Shown here piece by piece: positions 7,423 through 16,630 of a stretch of 64,000 nt of DNA. The position numbers and the translations under genes are program-made. How positions within the stretch are numbered: position 1 is the first letter of the stretch; each line of letters begins with the position of its first letter. The stretch is from Prevotellaceae bacterium (GTDB lineage Bacteria > Bacteroidota > Bacteroidia > Bacteroidales > Bacteroidaceae). The stretch covers positions 124,001 to 188,000 of the forward strand of contig JAQYET010000060.1 in assembly GCA_028723525.1 (NCBI GenBank). The letters are read 5' to 3'. The notes beneath the pieces are model-generated. The model made no database searches, was not told where the DNA came from, and saw only the letters and a list, made by a program, of their open reading frames with translations.

Positions 7423-8208
7423 TTATTTTTTTATCAAAGTAACTATTACAGAACCTAAGGAAACAATCATGGTTAGTGTGGTAAGCCAGATACTATTGTC
7501 ATTGATTGCCTGACGATTAAGCTTTGCCTTGTTTGGTTCTATATAAATAATATCGTTCTGTTGAAGATAATAATAAGGAGAATTCAAAATATCGGCCTTA
7601 CTTATATCAAGACGATGAGTTGATTTCTGACCGTTTTTGTCCTCTCTTATAAGCAATATATTATCACGCTTTCCATAAACGGTAAGGTCGCCGGCAGATG
7701 CTATTGCCTCTACAATACTCATTTTTTCCCTCGTAACAGGAACAATTCGTGAGCCGGCCTCACCGATAATTGTTACATGATAACTTGTCATGCGCACTGT
7801 AACTATCGGCTTTTCATTAGCAGCCATATACGGTTTAATCAGGTTAAGAATAACATTTTCGCATTCTCTTGTAGTCAGACCCTCTACGTGTACCGTTCCT
7901 ACCATAGGAAAATTTATGTTACCATCGTTATCTACCAAGTAACCATAAACACGTCCCTCTTGAGGCATTGCATACCCATTATTATTTTCCAAATCACGAT
8001 TAAATGGCTTGGAAGTATTTGGGTCTGAAGTGTTAACACGAATGTTAATCAAGTCCTTTGGCATTATGCGTGCTTCATACAGCCAACGCGAACGAGATAG
8101 GTCTATTGTATCCGCACCTTGGAAATAAACTATCTTCTTTGTACTTCCGCAACTGCCGAGAAGCAGCATGATAGTCATAACGACTATAGGGACTATTACT
8201 TTTTTCAT
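7423..8208 (-). CDS. Polysaccharide export lipoprotein, Wza/BexD family
   Basis: A 261-residue outer-membrane export lipoprotein. The signal peptide ends at the lipobox LLGSC, giving lipidated Cys20. The Poly_export domain follows (about 45-130), then SLBB-type segments with ITVRMTS-like strands and GEAGSRIVPV, and a final hydrophobic helix with a short basic end, as in Wza/Wzx export channels. It would form a ring channel for capsule or exopolysaccharide. The ATG at 8208 is chosen because the longer frame lacks a signal peptide and crosses the promoter. It follows fcl on the same strand, but no Wzc tyrosine kinase gene is adjacent. Confidence 0.88.
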   Translation of the reverse strand: MKKVIVPIVVMTIMLLLGSCGSTKKIVYFQGADTIDLSRSRWLYEARIMPKDLINIRVNTSDPNTSKPFNRDLENNNGYAMPQEGRVYGYLVDNDGNINFPMVGTVHVEGLTTRECENVILNLIKPYMAANEKPIVTVRMTSYHVTIIGEAGSRIVPVTREKMSIVEAIASAGDLTVYGKRDNILLIREDKNGQKSTHRLDISKADILNSPYYYLQQNDIIYIEPNKAKLNRQAINDNSIWLTTLTMIVSLGSVIVTLIKK

Positions 8209-8243
8209 AATATCACGTTTATTACTAATAAAGAATTTATTTG

Positions 8244-8251
8244 CAAAAATA
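8244..8251 (-). promoter_or_regulatory. -7 promoter box for the Wza-like gene
   Basis: The minus strand reads TATTTTTG (TAnnTTTG), about 36 bp ahead of the start at 8208. The gene may therefore be transcribed independently of the fucose genes 190 bp upstream. Confidence 0.55.
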
Positions 8252-8397
8252 ATATTTTTTTTTGAACTCTGCAATAAAAATAAAAAGTATTTGTTTGTGT
8301 TACCGTTAATCAGAGGTGAGTGGTGTGATATGAGGCGGGGGCGCTCAAATAGGTTGGCGCACCCAGAGCCATATACAAAGTTTCTAAAGATAAGGTG

Positions 8398-9495
8398 TTA
8401 AGTCAAATGATTTATACAAATGCCTTGCTTGTACCATTCATACATGCGGTGTATGCCTTCATCTATTTCAATCTTATGATGCCACCCAAGCTGATGCAGC
8501 TTAGTAACATCTGTAAGTTTACGCGGAGTGCCATCCGGTTTCGTCACATCCCATTTCAATTCTCCTTTAAATCCAATCTCACGGATAATCTTTTCTGCCG
8601 CCTCACGTATTGATACTTCCTTGCCTGTACCAACGTTGATATGGCAGTTACGAATTTCCTTTTGTCCTTCTTTGTAAGTATCTTTGAAGTCAACATTGAG
8701 AAGGATGTGTACGCTCGCATCTGCCATTTCCTCACTCCATAGGAACTCTCGCATAGGAGAACCAGTTCCCCAAAGCGTAACACTATCATGACGGATACCG
8801 AACTTTGCCAGTTTTTCAATTATCTCCGTATCGCTGTTAGTGCCATTGATTCCTTCTATAGGGCGCAAGTCAATATCCCTACGCACCGAAGCCCAATCGC
8901 CTTCGTTCAGGCACTTCGCGAGATGCACCTTGCGTATCATTGCCGGAAGCACGTGGCTGTTCTCAAGATGAAAGTTATCATTCGGTCCGTAGAGGTTTGT
9001 AGGCATTACGGCAATGTAGTTACAACCATACTGAATACTGAAACTCTCACACATTTTAAGCCCGGCAATCTTTGCTATTGCATAGGGTTCGTTGGTATAT
9101 TCCAACTCATTTGTTAGCAGTTCTTCTTCTTTCATCGGTTGCTGTGCCATACGAGGATATATGCACGTAGAACCTAAGAACAGAAGTTTTTTAACGTCAT
9201 GTCTGAAGCTTTCGCCAATAACATTCTGCTGTATCTGCAGATTACGGTATATGAAATCTGCCCGATACTGCAAGTTTGCCATTATCCCACCCACATGAGC
9301 AGCAGCGAGTACAACGGCATCAGGCTTCTCTTCATCGAAGAAAGAGCGCACTGCAATGGGGTCAAGAAGATCAAGTTCCCTGTGCGACTTACCGACAAGA
9401 TTGTTATACCCGCGAACTTTCAGGTTGTTCCATATTGCCGAACCAACAAGCCCTTTATGACCGGCAACATATATTTTAGAATCTTTTCCGAGCAT
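8398..9495 (-). CDS. fcl: GDP-L-fucose synthase
   Basis: A 365-residue short-chain dehydrogenase/reductase that epimerises and reduces GDP-4-keto-6-deoxymannose to GDP-L-fucose with NADPH. The N-terminal Rossmann motif is VAGHKGLVGSAI (about 10-21), the catalytic pair sits in YAIAKIAG (Tyr-x3-Lys), and the family stretch NLYGPNDNFH follows. It is somewhat longer than the approximately 320-residue E. coli enzyme because of an insertion near residues 200-220, which is common in Bacteroidales. It lies 11 bp after gmd in the same operon and performs the next step of the pathway. Confidence 0.95.
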   Translation of the reverse strand: MLGKDSKIYVAGHKGLVGSAIWNNLKVRGYNNLVGKSHRELDLLDPIAVRSFFDEEKPDAVVLAAAHVGGIMANLQYRADFIYRNLQIQQNVIGESFRHDVKKLLFLGSTCIYPRMAQQPMKEEELLTNELEYTNEPYAIAKIAGLKMCESFSIQYGCNYIAVMPTNLYGPNDNFHLENSHVLPAMIRKVHLAKCLNEGDWASVRRDIDLRPIEGINGTNSDTEIIEKLAKFGIRHDSVTLWGTGSPMREFLWSEEMADASVHILLNVDFKDTYKEGQKEIRNCHINVGTGKEVSIREAAEKIIREIGFKGELKWDVTKPDGTPRKLTDVTKLHQLGWHHKIEIDEGIHRMYEWYKQGICINHLT

Positions 9496-9506
9496 TTTTT
9501 CGTTTT

Positions 9507-10592
9507 TTATTCTTCGATTTGAGCCTTGAGATACTGTTTTTTCACGAACTTCATATCGTGGTCAACCATAATTCTAACGAGTTCTTCAAATGATGTCTTA
9601 CGAGGATTCCAGCCCAATGTATCTTTAGCTTTCTGAGGATTACCGAGTAATTGCTCCACCTCTGCCGGTCGGAAATATTTCGGATCCACCTCAACAATCG
9701 TCTTACCGGTTTTCTTGTCGATACCCTTTTCGTTGACACCCTCTCCCTGCCATTCAAGTTCTATACCGACATGGTGGAATGCGAGCGTTGCAAAATCCCT
9801 TACGGTATGGTACTCACCGGTAGCGATTACGAAATCTTCCGGTTCAGGCTGCTGGAGTATAAGCCACATACATTCAACATAATCTTTGGCATATCCCCAG
9901 TCGCGGAGCGAGTTAAGATTACCAAGATAAAGTTTATCCTGCATCCCTTGTACTATACGTGACGCTGCGAGTGTAATCTTCCTTGTAACGAAGTTCTCGC
10001 CACGTCTCTCGCTCTCATGATTGAAAAGGATACCGTTGCAACAATACATATTGTATGATTCACGGTAGTTTTTCATTATCCAAAAAGCATATAGTTTTGC
10101 AACTGCATACGGACTGCGTGGATAGAACGGAGTGGTCTCTGACTGTGGCACTTCCTGAACTTTTCCATACAACTCCGATGTAGATGCCTGATATATCTTA
10201 CAACTTTGCTCTAATCCGCAGATACGCACCGCTTCAAGCAGTCGAAGTGTTCCAACAGCATCTGTATCAGCGGTATATTCAGGAACGTCAAAGCTTACTT
10301 TTACGTGGCTTTGTGCTGCGAGGTTATATATTTCATCAGGACGTGTCTCGCCTATTATACGTATCAGTGACGAAGAGTCTGTCATGTCTGCCCAATGAAG
10401 GTTTACGAGACGTCTTTTCTTCATGTCTCTTACCCACTCATCAAGATACAGATGCTCTATTCTTCCGGTATTGAAAGAACTGCTTCTGCGCAGTAATCCG
10501 TGAACCTCATATCCTTTTTCTATCAGAAATTCTGCCAAGTAAGAACCGTCTTGTCCTGTTATACCTGTAATAAGTGCTGTCTTCTTTTCCAT
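9507..10592 (-). CDS. gmd: GDP-mannose 4,6-dehydratase
   Basis: A 361-residue extended SDR enzyme that converts GDP-mannose to GDP-4-keto-6-deoxymannose. The NADP-binding motif [15 protein letters not shown] is near residues 8-22, followed by the family-typical [17 protein letters not shown]. The catalytic Tyr-x3-Lys is in [11 protein letters not shown], and [16 protein letters not shown] is the GMD hallmark. It lies between manC (15 bp upstream) and fcl (11 bp downstream), completing the GDP-fucose route. Confidence 0.97.
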   Translation of the reverse strand: MEKKTALITGITGQDGSYLAEFLIEKGYEVHGLLRRSSSFNTGRIEHLYLDEWVRDMKKRRLVNLHWADMTDSSSLIRIIGETRPDEIYNLAAQSHVKVSFDVPEYTADTDAVGTLRLLEAVRICGLEQSCKIYQASTSELYGKVQEVPQSETTPFYPRSPYAVAKLYAFWIMKNYRESYNMYCCNGILFNHESERRGENFVTRKITLAASRIVQGMQDKLYLGNLNSLRDWGYAKDYVECMWLILQQPEPEDFVIATGEYHTVRDFATLAFHHVGIELEWQGEGVNEKGIDKKTGKTIVEVDPKYFRPAEVEQLLGNPQKAKDTLGWNPRKTSFEELVRIMVDHDMKFVKKQYLKAQIEE

Positions 10593-10607
10593 TTTATCTG
10601 TTTCTTT

Positions 10608-11666
10608 TTATGATTTAAAATCTTTTATTCTCTGTTCTTCCGACAACTTGCAGATGAGTAACTTGCCGTCTTTTTCGGCAACGATATATCCGTCAAGTCC
10701 CTGTATAACCACATTTTTGTTCTGCAAAGTATGCACTATACAGTTTTTCGTTTCATACAATTTTACATTGTCTCCTATCACGCTGTTTCCATACAGGTCA
10801 CGCTTTGTCTGCATGAGCAACGCTCCCCATGTGCCAAGGTCGCTCCAACCGAAGTCTGACGGACACACAAATATTTCTTCCACTTTCTCCATTATTGCAT
10901 AATCGACCGATATATCCTGACATTCAGGGTAGCGTTTGTCGATTATTTCCTGTTCCTTAGGAGTACCGAAAACATCCTGCATGCTTTCGAAAATCTTGCT
11001 TAATGCCGGTTGGAATATCCTGAATGCGTTGACAATCGTTGAAACATTCCATATAAATATACCGGCATTCCAAAAGTAACTTTTATCTTTAATATATTCT
11101 TTTGCTGTAGCCAAATCAGGTTTTTCACGGAAACTATCCACCCTGAAAATCTCCTTATTGCGCAAACAACTCTGCGACAAATCAGCCTGTATATATCCAT
11201 ATCCTGTTTCCGGGCGCGTAGGTTTCATTCCCAAAGTAACGATAGCATCGTTGCCCTCGGTGAAGTTCAAGCAGTGTTTTATTACCCTCCGGAACTCCTC
11301 CACATTCGTTACTACATGGTCACTCGGTGTAACAACGATATTAGCCTTTGCATCTTGGCTCTTTATGCGCCAACTTACGTATGCGATACACGGTGCGGTG
11401 TTTCTTCTACACGGCTCGCAAAGCACATGATCTGAAGGTATCTCGGGCAACTGTTCCTTTACCATATCGGCATATCTGCCATTTGTAACGACCCAGACAT
11501 TCTCTGCTTCAACGACTCCTGAAAAACGCTCCATTGTCAGTTGAAGCAGCGACTTTCCCACTCCAAGCACGTCAATAAATTGTTTCGGACACTCATCGGT
11601 GCTCATAGGCCAAAACCTACTGCCTATTCCACCTGCCATGATAACAAGATGATTCTTTTGGTGCAT
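10608..11666 (-). CDS. manC: Mannose-1-phosphate guanylyltransferase
   Basis: A 352-residue nucleotidyltransferase that makes GDP-mannose from mannose-1-phosphate and GTP. The N-terminal signature AGGIGSRFWPMS (about 11-22) and CPKQFIDV match the family, followed by TPSDHVV and ETGYGYIQ, then EKPDLATAKEY and WNAGIFIW. It is the single-domain form: the C-terminal isomerase domain of bifunctional ManC proteins is absent. It is the first gene of manC-gmd-fcl; nearby genes point to fucose use in a surface glycan or glycoprotein. Confidence 0.95.
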   Translation of the reverse strand: MHQKNHLVIMAGGIGSRFWPMSTDECPKQFIDVLGVGKSLLQLTMERFSGVVEAENVWVVTNGRYADMVKEQLPEIPSDHVLCEPCRRNTAPCIAYVSWRIKSQDAKANIVVTPSDHVVTNVEEFRRVIKHCLNFTEGNDAIVTLGMKPTRPETGYGYIQADLSQSCLRNKEIFRVDSFREKPDLATAKEYIKDKSYFWNAGIFIWNVSTIVNAFRIFQPALSKIFESMQDVFGTPKEQEIIDKRYPECQDISVDYAIMEKVEEIFVCPSDFGWSDLGTWGALLMQTKRDLYGNSVIGDNVKLYETKNCIVHTLQNKNVVIQGLDGYIVAEKDGKLLICKLSEEQRIKDFKS

Positions 11667-11681
11667 GATGTATTATGTCTT

Positions 11682-12668
11682 TTATTTTATAAATATTTTC
11701 TTGCCATTGATTATGTAAATGCCATGCGTAGGAACTTCCACCCTGCGCCCTTGCAGGTCATAGATGAAGTTATTCTGCTGCTGCTCTTCTGTTTCTACCA
11801 AGATAATTGCATCTACAGATTCGTAATTATCATAGGAAAAAGCCTGATTTTGCTTGTCTCCCCAAATATATTCTTCAAGCCCGGGATAGTCTATAAACGG
11901 ATTTCTGTTCTTCTGAATGGCATAAACAGCCTTATTCCTATCTATCTCTTTGGGGCTTACCGGGTCGTTCTTTGACCATTCCAAAAGCATTGCCATCTGC
12001 CAGTCTTTGTATGGTTTGTAGGAGTCATGTGAGAGAACGTCACCTCCGTCACCACTCCAATTTGCTATCTCGTTTTCATATCGTGTAGCCATATAAAAAT
12101 AATTGCGTGCCATATCGCCCTTATATTCATCGTTAGGCTCAAACACAATTCCCGAATATCCTGATGTTGTGCAACGCCCGAGTTTGCTATAAGCATTATT
12201 GCTCGAATATTTTTCGCCATTGTTCTCTCCAAAAGGATAATTGCCTCTCTTGCTGTTTACGTAACCATCAGAAGGCATTACGTGGAAAAGGTCGGTGTAC
12301 ATGGGATATGATTTGCCGCCAAACCAACTTTTTGGGAACGTATGTTCCCTGTTATATTTATCTCCTTCCTTTTTGTAATTTCCTGCCTGATCTGTTCCGT
12401 AAGTAAAATCCGACGTATTACTATATATGTCGTACATTTTAACTCCACCGGGCTTCGTGTCTGTTGTACGGTAAGCCGTCCACAGAGCACTATACGATTG
12501 TTGGTTATAATTTCTGCTTATCACCCCACAAAGTGCAGTCTTCAACAATCTGCCTTTTTTTCCATCAGCATCCTTATAGTACTTGTCGGAACCGTTAGGA
12601 CCTTGTGCATATACGCCTACAAATCCAAATATGGTCAAAAGAGTCAATGAGGAAATCCTTAAAATCAT
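11682..12668 (-). CDS. Secreted endonuclease I family nuclease with T9SS tail
   Basis: A 328-residue secreted nuclease. The signal peptide (about 1-21, ending VYAQ) is followed by an Endonuclease_1 domain with the beta-beta-alpha-metal core NREHTFPKSWFG (106-117; His109 is the likely general base), LFHVMPSDGYVNSKRGN, and a later NYFYMATRY. The last about 28 residues (IYDLQGRRV through NGKKIFIK) resemble the C-terminal sorting domain of the type IX secretion system in Prevotella-like species. It probably degrades extracellular DNA. It is the only one of its neighbours predicted to leave the cell. Confidence 0.88.
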   Translation of the reverse strand: MILRISSLTLLTIFGFVGVYAQGPNGSDKYYKDADGKKGRLLKTALCGVISRNYNQQSYSALWTAYRTTDTKPGGVKMYDIYSNTSDFTYGTDQAGNYKKEGDKYNREHTFPKSWFGGKSYPMYTDLFHVMPSDGYVNSKRGNYPFGENNGEKYSSNNAYSKLGRCTTSGYSGIVFEPNDEYKGDMARNYFYMATRYENEIANWSGDGGDVLSHDSYKPYKDWQMAMLLEWSKNDPVSPKEIDRNKAVYAIQKNRNPFIDYPGLEEYIWGDKQNQAFSYDNYESVDAIILVETEEQQQNNFIYDLQGRRVEVPTHGIYIINGKKIFIK

Positions 12669-12707
12669 TATGTTCTGTTTTTTTTAATTATATTTTAGTT
12701 ATCGGTG

Positions 12708-12715
12708 CAAAGGTA
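12708..12715 (-). promoter_or_regulatory. -7 promoter box for the secreted endonuclease
   Basis: The minus strand reads TACCTTTG, an exact TAnnTTTG box, 40 bp ahead of the start at 12668. Confidence 0.7.
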
Positions 12716-12779
12716 AGATATTATTTCGACCTCACAAATATTTCTGCCCGACATGTTTACATTAAAACATGTTGAGCAC

Positions 12780-15086
12780 TTATTCGTAAACCTCTTCTAT
12801 CCCATTCATGCCCATGTCTTCAGAAGCACAGGGGTCAAAACCCTCCGGTATTTCAAACTTTTCAGCCTCGTTATACCCAAGAGTTCTGTCGGCAAGAACC
12901 TTCTTCATGAAGAATGCCCATATCGGCAATGCCATGCTCGCCCCCTGCCCTATGCCACTGGAGTCGAAATGAATGTCACGGTCTTCGCCTCCTACCCAGC
13001 CTCCGCACACAAGCCTCGGAGTAAAACCTATGAACCAACCGTCGGAGTTATCATTTGTCGTTCCGGTCTTTCCTCCCATCTCACACTTAACGTTATATCT
13101 GTTGCGCATGCGTGCTCCCGTTCCATGATCTACCACAGCCTTGAGCATATCAATCATACGGTAAGAGTTTTCCTCACTGATTACTTCTTTCATCTGTGGC
13201 TGGAAGTTAGCAATCACGTCACCATTGCTGTCTTCTATCTTTGTCACGAACATTGCCGCAGAACGTATTCCTTGGTTTGCAAATGCCGTATATGCGCACA
13301 CCATCTCCCTTACGCTCGCCTCGTATGCTCCGAGACAAAGGGCGAGAGAGGGCTCTATGCCCGGAGTGCATACTCCAAACTTGTTAAGCATATCCATATA
13401 CACTATGCCACATTGCCTGTAATCATTTGGCACGAGTCGGCTCATGAGATACGCCGAGACAAGATTGTTTGAGTTTTGCAATCCCCATTTCAGTGTCACC
13501 ATACCATGTGCAGTACCTCGCGGCGACCAGTTTCCGTAGTTATGGTGAACGCACGGAACCATGTTGCAGGGCGTATATCCATGTTCCAACGACAACGCAT
13601 AGAGATATGGTTTTGCCGTGGAGCCGACCTGCCGACGACCCAGAGTTACCATATCATACTTGAAATAGTTGAAATCTATTCCTCCAACGTATGCCCTAAC
13701 AGCACCAGTGCGGGAGTCAACACACATGAAACCGGCACGCAGAAAACGCTTGTAATATTTTATGGAGTCCATTGGTGTCATCACAGTATCTACCACTCCA
13801 TTATACGTGAACACGCTCATTTCCACCGGTGTGTTGAAGTTCTTTTTTATTTCTTCATCAGACACGCCGCTTTTCTTCAGCAGCCGGTAACGGTCTGTCT
13901 GCTTCATCGACCGTTCATAGATGCGCTTCACCTTATCCGTGGGTGCAGTAGAACTATATGGCGCATTCTTCTTATATTTTATTTCAGCATTGAACGCAGG
14001 CTGCAAAGTCTTCGAGAGGTGTTCCATTACTGCCTCTTCTGCGTATTTCTGCATCTGTGTATTTATGGTGGTATGTATTTTCAATCCGTCTGTATATACA
14101 TTATACGGTTCGCCATTTTTCTTGAAATTCTTGTTACACCAGCCATAGAGTGGGTCTGTCTCCCAGTATAGCGAGTCTATGGAATACTGGTTTCTGTTCC
14201 ATGAGGGATAATCTTTCAGTTCAGGCTTCTTTGCCATCATATATTGGCGGAGGAACTCACGGAAATAAGGTGCCACCCCATCCTTGTGACTTGTACGGTG
14301 GAAGTCGAGTTTCAACTCCTCTGCACATGCCTCGTTATATTGCGAGCGAGTTATGTAGGCGTTCTTCAGCATTTGTCCAAGCACCACATTCCGCCTCTCC
14401 TTACACCGTTCAGGATACCTCACGGGATTGAAATATGATGGGTTCTTACATAGTCCTATAAGCGTTGCCGACTCTGCAAGCGTGAGTTTGTTTGGTTCCT
14501 TATTAAAATATGTATTTGCCGCACGCTTTATTCCAACGGCACTATGTAGGAAATCGAAATAGTTGAGATACATAGAGATAATCTCTTCTTTGGTGAAATT
14601 GCGTTCAAGCTTTATGGCAATAACCCACTCTATCGGTTTTTGTATCAGACGCTCCAGCGAATTATGTGCAGCCTCACTATACAACTGTTTTGCCAACTGC
14701 TGGGTTATTGTAGAGCCTCCTCCCGCACTGGCTTGGCGCATCAATCCGCGCTTAACTATGGCTCGCCCCAAAGCGATGAAGTCTATTCCGGAATGTTCAT
14801 AATATCGCTCATCCTCGGTGGATACCAAAGCGTGCACAAGGTCGGGCGACAAGTCGCCGTATTCCACCATAATCCTGTTCTCACGATTGATATTCCACGT
14901 GCCGATTATCTTGCCATCATCAGAATATATTTGCGACGCATATCTGCTTATAGGATTTTGCAAATCCTCCATGTCCGGCATGTAACCAATCAGTCCAAAC
15001 CATATTGCGAAGAAGCCGAGTGTGGCACATCCGAACACAGAAAGCAGGATGAACCATAGCGACATTACAAATTTCTTTCTCATCAA
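12780..15086 (-). CDS. Class A penicillin-binding protein (PBP1A type)
   Basis: A 768-residue bifunctional peptidoglycan synthase anchored by one N-terminal helix (about 7-34). The GT51 glycosyltransferase domain has the catalytic EDERYYEHSGID (Glu91 region) and GGGSTITQQLAKQ (about 122-134). The transpeptidase domain has the nucleophile motif STAK (Ser489), SNN in NSNNLVSAY, and KTGTTND. A pbp-type linker separates the two. All catalytic motifs are intact and the length is normal. It has its own promoter and is divergent from pyrB. Confidence 0.95.
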   Translation of the reverse strand: MMRKKFVMSLWFILLSVFGCATLGFFAIWFGLIGYMPDMEDLQNPISRYASQIYSDDGKIIGTWNINRENRIMVEYGDLSPDLVHALVSTEDERYYEHSGIDFIALGRAIVKRGLMRQASAGGGSTITQQLAKQLYSEAAHNSLERLIQKPIEWVIAIKLERNFTKEEIISMYLNYFDFLHSAVGIKRAANTYFNKEPNKLTLAESATLIGLCKNPSYFNPVRYPERCKERRNVVLGQMLKNAYITRSQYNEACAEELKLDFHRTSHKDGVAPYFREFLRQYMMAKKPELKDYPSWNRNQYSIDSLYWETDPLYGWCNKNFKKNGEPYNVYTDGLKIHTTINTQMQKYAEEAVMEHLSKTLQPAFNAEIKYKKNAPYSSTAPTDKVKRIYERSMKQTDRYRLLKKSGVSDEEIKKNFNTPVEMSVFTYNGVVDTVMTPMDSIKYYKRFLRAGFMCVDSRTGAVRAYVGGIDFNYFKYDMVTLGRRQVGSTAKPYLYALSLEHGYTPCNMVPCVHHNYGNWSPRGTAHGMVTLKWGLQNSNNLVSAYLMSRLVPNDYRQCGIVYMDMLNKFGVCTPGIEPSLALCLGAYEASVREMVCAYTAFANQGIRSAAMFVTKIEDSNGDVIANFQPQMKEVISEENSYRMIDMLKAVVDHGTGARMRNRYNVKCEMGGKTGTTNDNSDGWFIGFTPRLVCGGWVGGEDRDIHFDSSGIGQGASMALPIWAFFMKKVLADRTLGYNEAEKFEIPEGFDPCASEDMGMNGIEEVYE

Positions 15087-15112
15087 TAATATTGCTTTTC
15101 TATTATCGAACG

Positions 15113-15120
15113 CAAAAATA
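15113..15120 (-). promoter_or_regulatory. -7 promoter box for the class A PBP gene
   Basis: The minus strand reads TATTTTTG (TAnnTTTG), 27 bp ahead of the start at 15086, in the short space shared with the divergent pyrB promoter. Confidence 0.6.
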
Positions 15121-15164
15121 CAACATTTCTTTCAATTTATCATCAAGAAATAAAAAATAATGCG

Positions 15165-15172
15165 TAACTTCG
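15165..15172 (+). promoter_or_regulatory. Probable -7 promoter box for pyrBI
   Basis: TAACTTCG differs from TAnnTTTG by one base and is placed 30 bp ahead of the pyrB start. No attenuator-like hairpin or U-rich leader as in enterobacterial pyrBI is visible in the short leader. Confidence 0.45.
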
Positions 15173-15202
15173 CGCAAAAATCCATAAACAACATTCTTCC
15201 TC

Positions 15203-16150
15203 ATGAAAAAACGTAATTTTGTCACCATTGCAGACCTGTCGAAAGAAAAAATCATGTATATGATTGAGATGGCACAGCAGTTTGAGAAACATCCAAATCG
15301 TGAAATTCTCAAAGGCAAGGTTGTTGCAACATTGTTCTTCGAGCCATCTACAAGAACAAGACTGAGTTTTGAAACCGCTGCCAACAGACTTGGTGCAAGA
15401 GTGATTGGGTTTGCCGACCCGAAAATTACCAGTGGCACAAAGGGCGAGATGCTGAAAGACACTATACTGATGGTGAGCAACTACGCCGATGTTATCGCGA
15501 TGCGTCACTACATTGAGGGGGCTGCGCAATATGCCTGCGAGATTGCCCCGATACCGATAATAAATGCCGGAGACGGGGCGCACCAGCACCCGTCACAGTG
15601 CATGCTCGACCTGTACACGATATACCAGACACAGGGAACACTCGAAAATCTGAACATATTTCTTGTGGGGGACTTGAAATATGGGCGCACCGTTCACTCC
15701 CTGATAATGGCAATGCGCCATTTTAATCCTACTTTCCATTTCGTTGCTCCGGAAGAACTTGCCATGCCAAACGAATACAAGTTGTATTGCAAGGACAACG
15801 GAATTAAATTCATTGAGCATACAGAGTTCAACGAAGATGTGATTGCCGACGCCGACATTATATATATGACGAGAGTTCAGAAAGAACGTTTCAGCGACCT
15901 TATGGAATATGAACGGGTAAAGAACGTTTACATACTGAAGGCTGATATGCTGTCCGGGGTGAAGCCGAACATGAAAATACTGCATCCGTTGCCACGTGTA
16001 AACGAAATTGCATACGATGTGGATGACACCCCATACGCCTACTACATACAGCAGGCCAAGAACGGTCTGTATGCTCGCGAGGCAATAATCTGCGACGTGT
16101 TGGGAATATCTCTCGACGAGGTGAAGGCAGACAAGACAATAATCGGATAA
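15203..16150 (+). CDS. pyrB: Aspartate carbamoyltransferase catalytic subunit
   Basis: A 315-residue enzyme that joins carbamoyl phosphate and aspartate in pyrimidine synthesis. The carbamoyl-phosphate loop STRTR is at 49-53, the [11 protein letters not shown] motif is in the middle, and HPLPRVNE binds the substrate phosphate near the C-terminal domain. It is followed after 19 bp by pyrI, so the holoenzyme is expected to be the regulated dodecameric type. Confidence 0.98.
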   Translation: MKKRNFVTIADLSKEKIMYMIEMAQQFEKHPNREILKGKVVATLFFEPSTRTRLSFETAANRLGARVIGFADPKITSGTKGEMLKDTILMVSNYADVIAMRHYIEGAAQYACEIAPIPIINAGDGAHQHPSQCMLDLYTIYQTQGTLENLNIFLVGDLKYGRTVHSLIMAMRHFNPTFHFVAPEELAMPNEYKLYCKDNGIKFIEHTEFNEDVIADADIIYMTRVQKERFSDLMEYERVKNVYILKADMLSGVKPNMKILHPLPRVNEIAYDVDDTPYAYYIQQAKNGLYAREAIICDVLGISLDEVKADKTIIG

Positions 16151-16169
16151 ACATAATCTCAATAGTGAC

Positions 16170-16628
16170 ATGCAGAACAAGAAAGAAAGATTGGTTGCCG
16201 CGATAGAGAACGGAACCGTTATCGACCACATACACGCAGAGAAAACATTCATGGTGGCAAACCTGTTGGGACTGCTCGGGCAGAAAACCATCGTTACAAT
16301 AGGCAATAACTACGCCTCCAACAAGGTTGGCAAGAAGGGTATCATAAAGGTTGAGAACAAGTTTTTCACCGATGAGGAAATATCCCGACTGTCTGTCGTG
16401 GCACCGAATGTGGTGCTCAACATAATCAAAGATTACGAGGTGGTTGAGAAAAAGACCGTAGAGACGCCCGATGAACTGCGTGGCATAGTGAAGTGCAACA
16501 ACCCTAAGTGCATCACTAACAACGAACCCATGCGAACGGTGTTCCACGTTGTGGATAAGTCGCACGGCGTATTGAAATGCCACTACTGCGACATGGAGCA
16601 GGAGATTGACAAAGTGGAGCTGGTGTGA
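16170..16628 (+). CDS. pyrI: Aspartate carbamoyltransferase regulatory subunit
   Basis: A 152-residue allosteric subunit that binds CTP/ATP and links catalytic trimers. The N-terminal allosteric domain begins [14 protein letters not shown], and the C-terminal zinc domain has two cysteine pairs, CNNPKC (about 109-114) and CHYC (about 138-141), as in E. coli PyrI. It is cotranscribed with pyrB and convergent with the MltF-like gene, whose stop lies 2 bp away. Confidence 0.97.
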   Translation: MQNKKERLVAAIENGTVIDHIHAEKTFMVANLLGLLGQKTIVTIGNNYASNKVGKKGIIKVENKFFTDEEISRLSVVAPNVVLNIIKDYEVVEKKTVETPDELRGIVKCNNPKCITNNEPMRTVFHVVDKSHGVLKCHYCDMEQEIDKVELV

Positions 16629-16630
16629 CT

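Noticed and set aside
12750..12776. Hairpin ACATGTTT/AAACATGT after the PBP gene as a terminator
   Set aside because: The stem is only 8 bp and AT-rich, with no T-run on the minus strand. It is too weak to call.
12753..13472. 239-codon frame antisense to the class A PBP gene
   Set aside because: It is fully covered by a strong family match on the other strand, has a Cys/His-rich composition and no domain.
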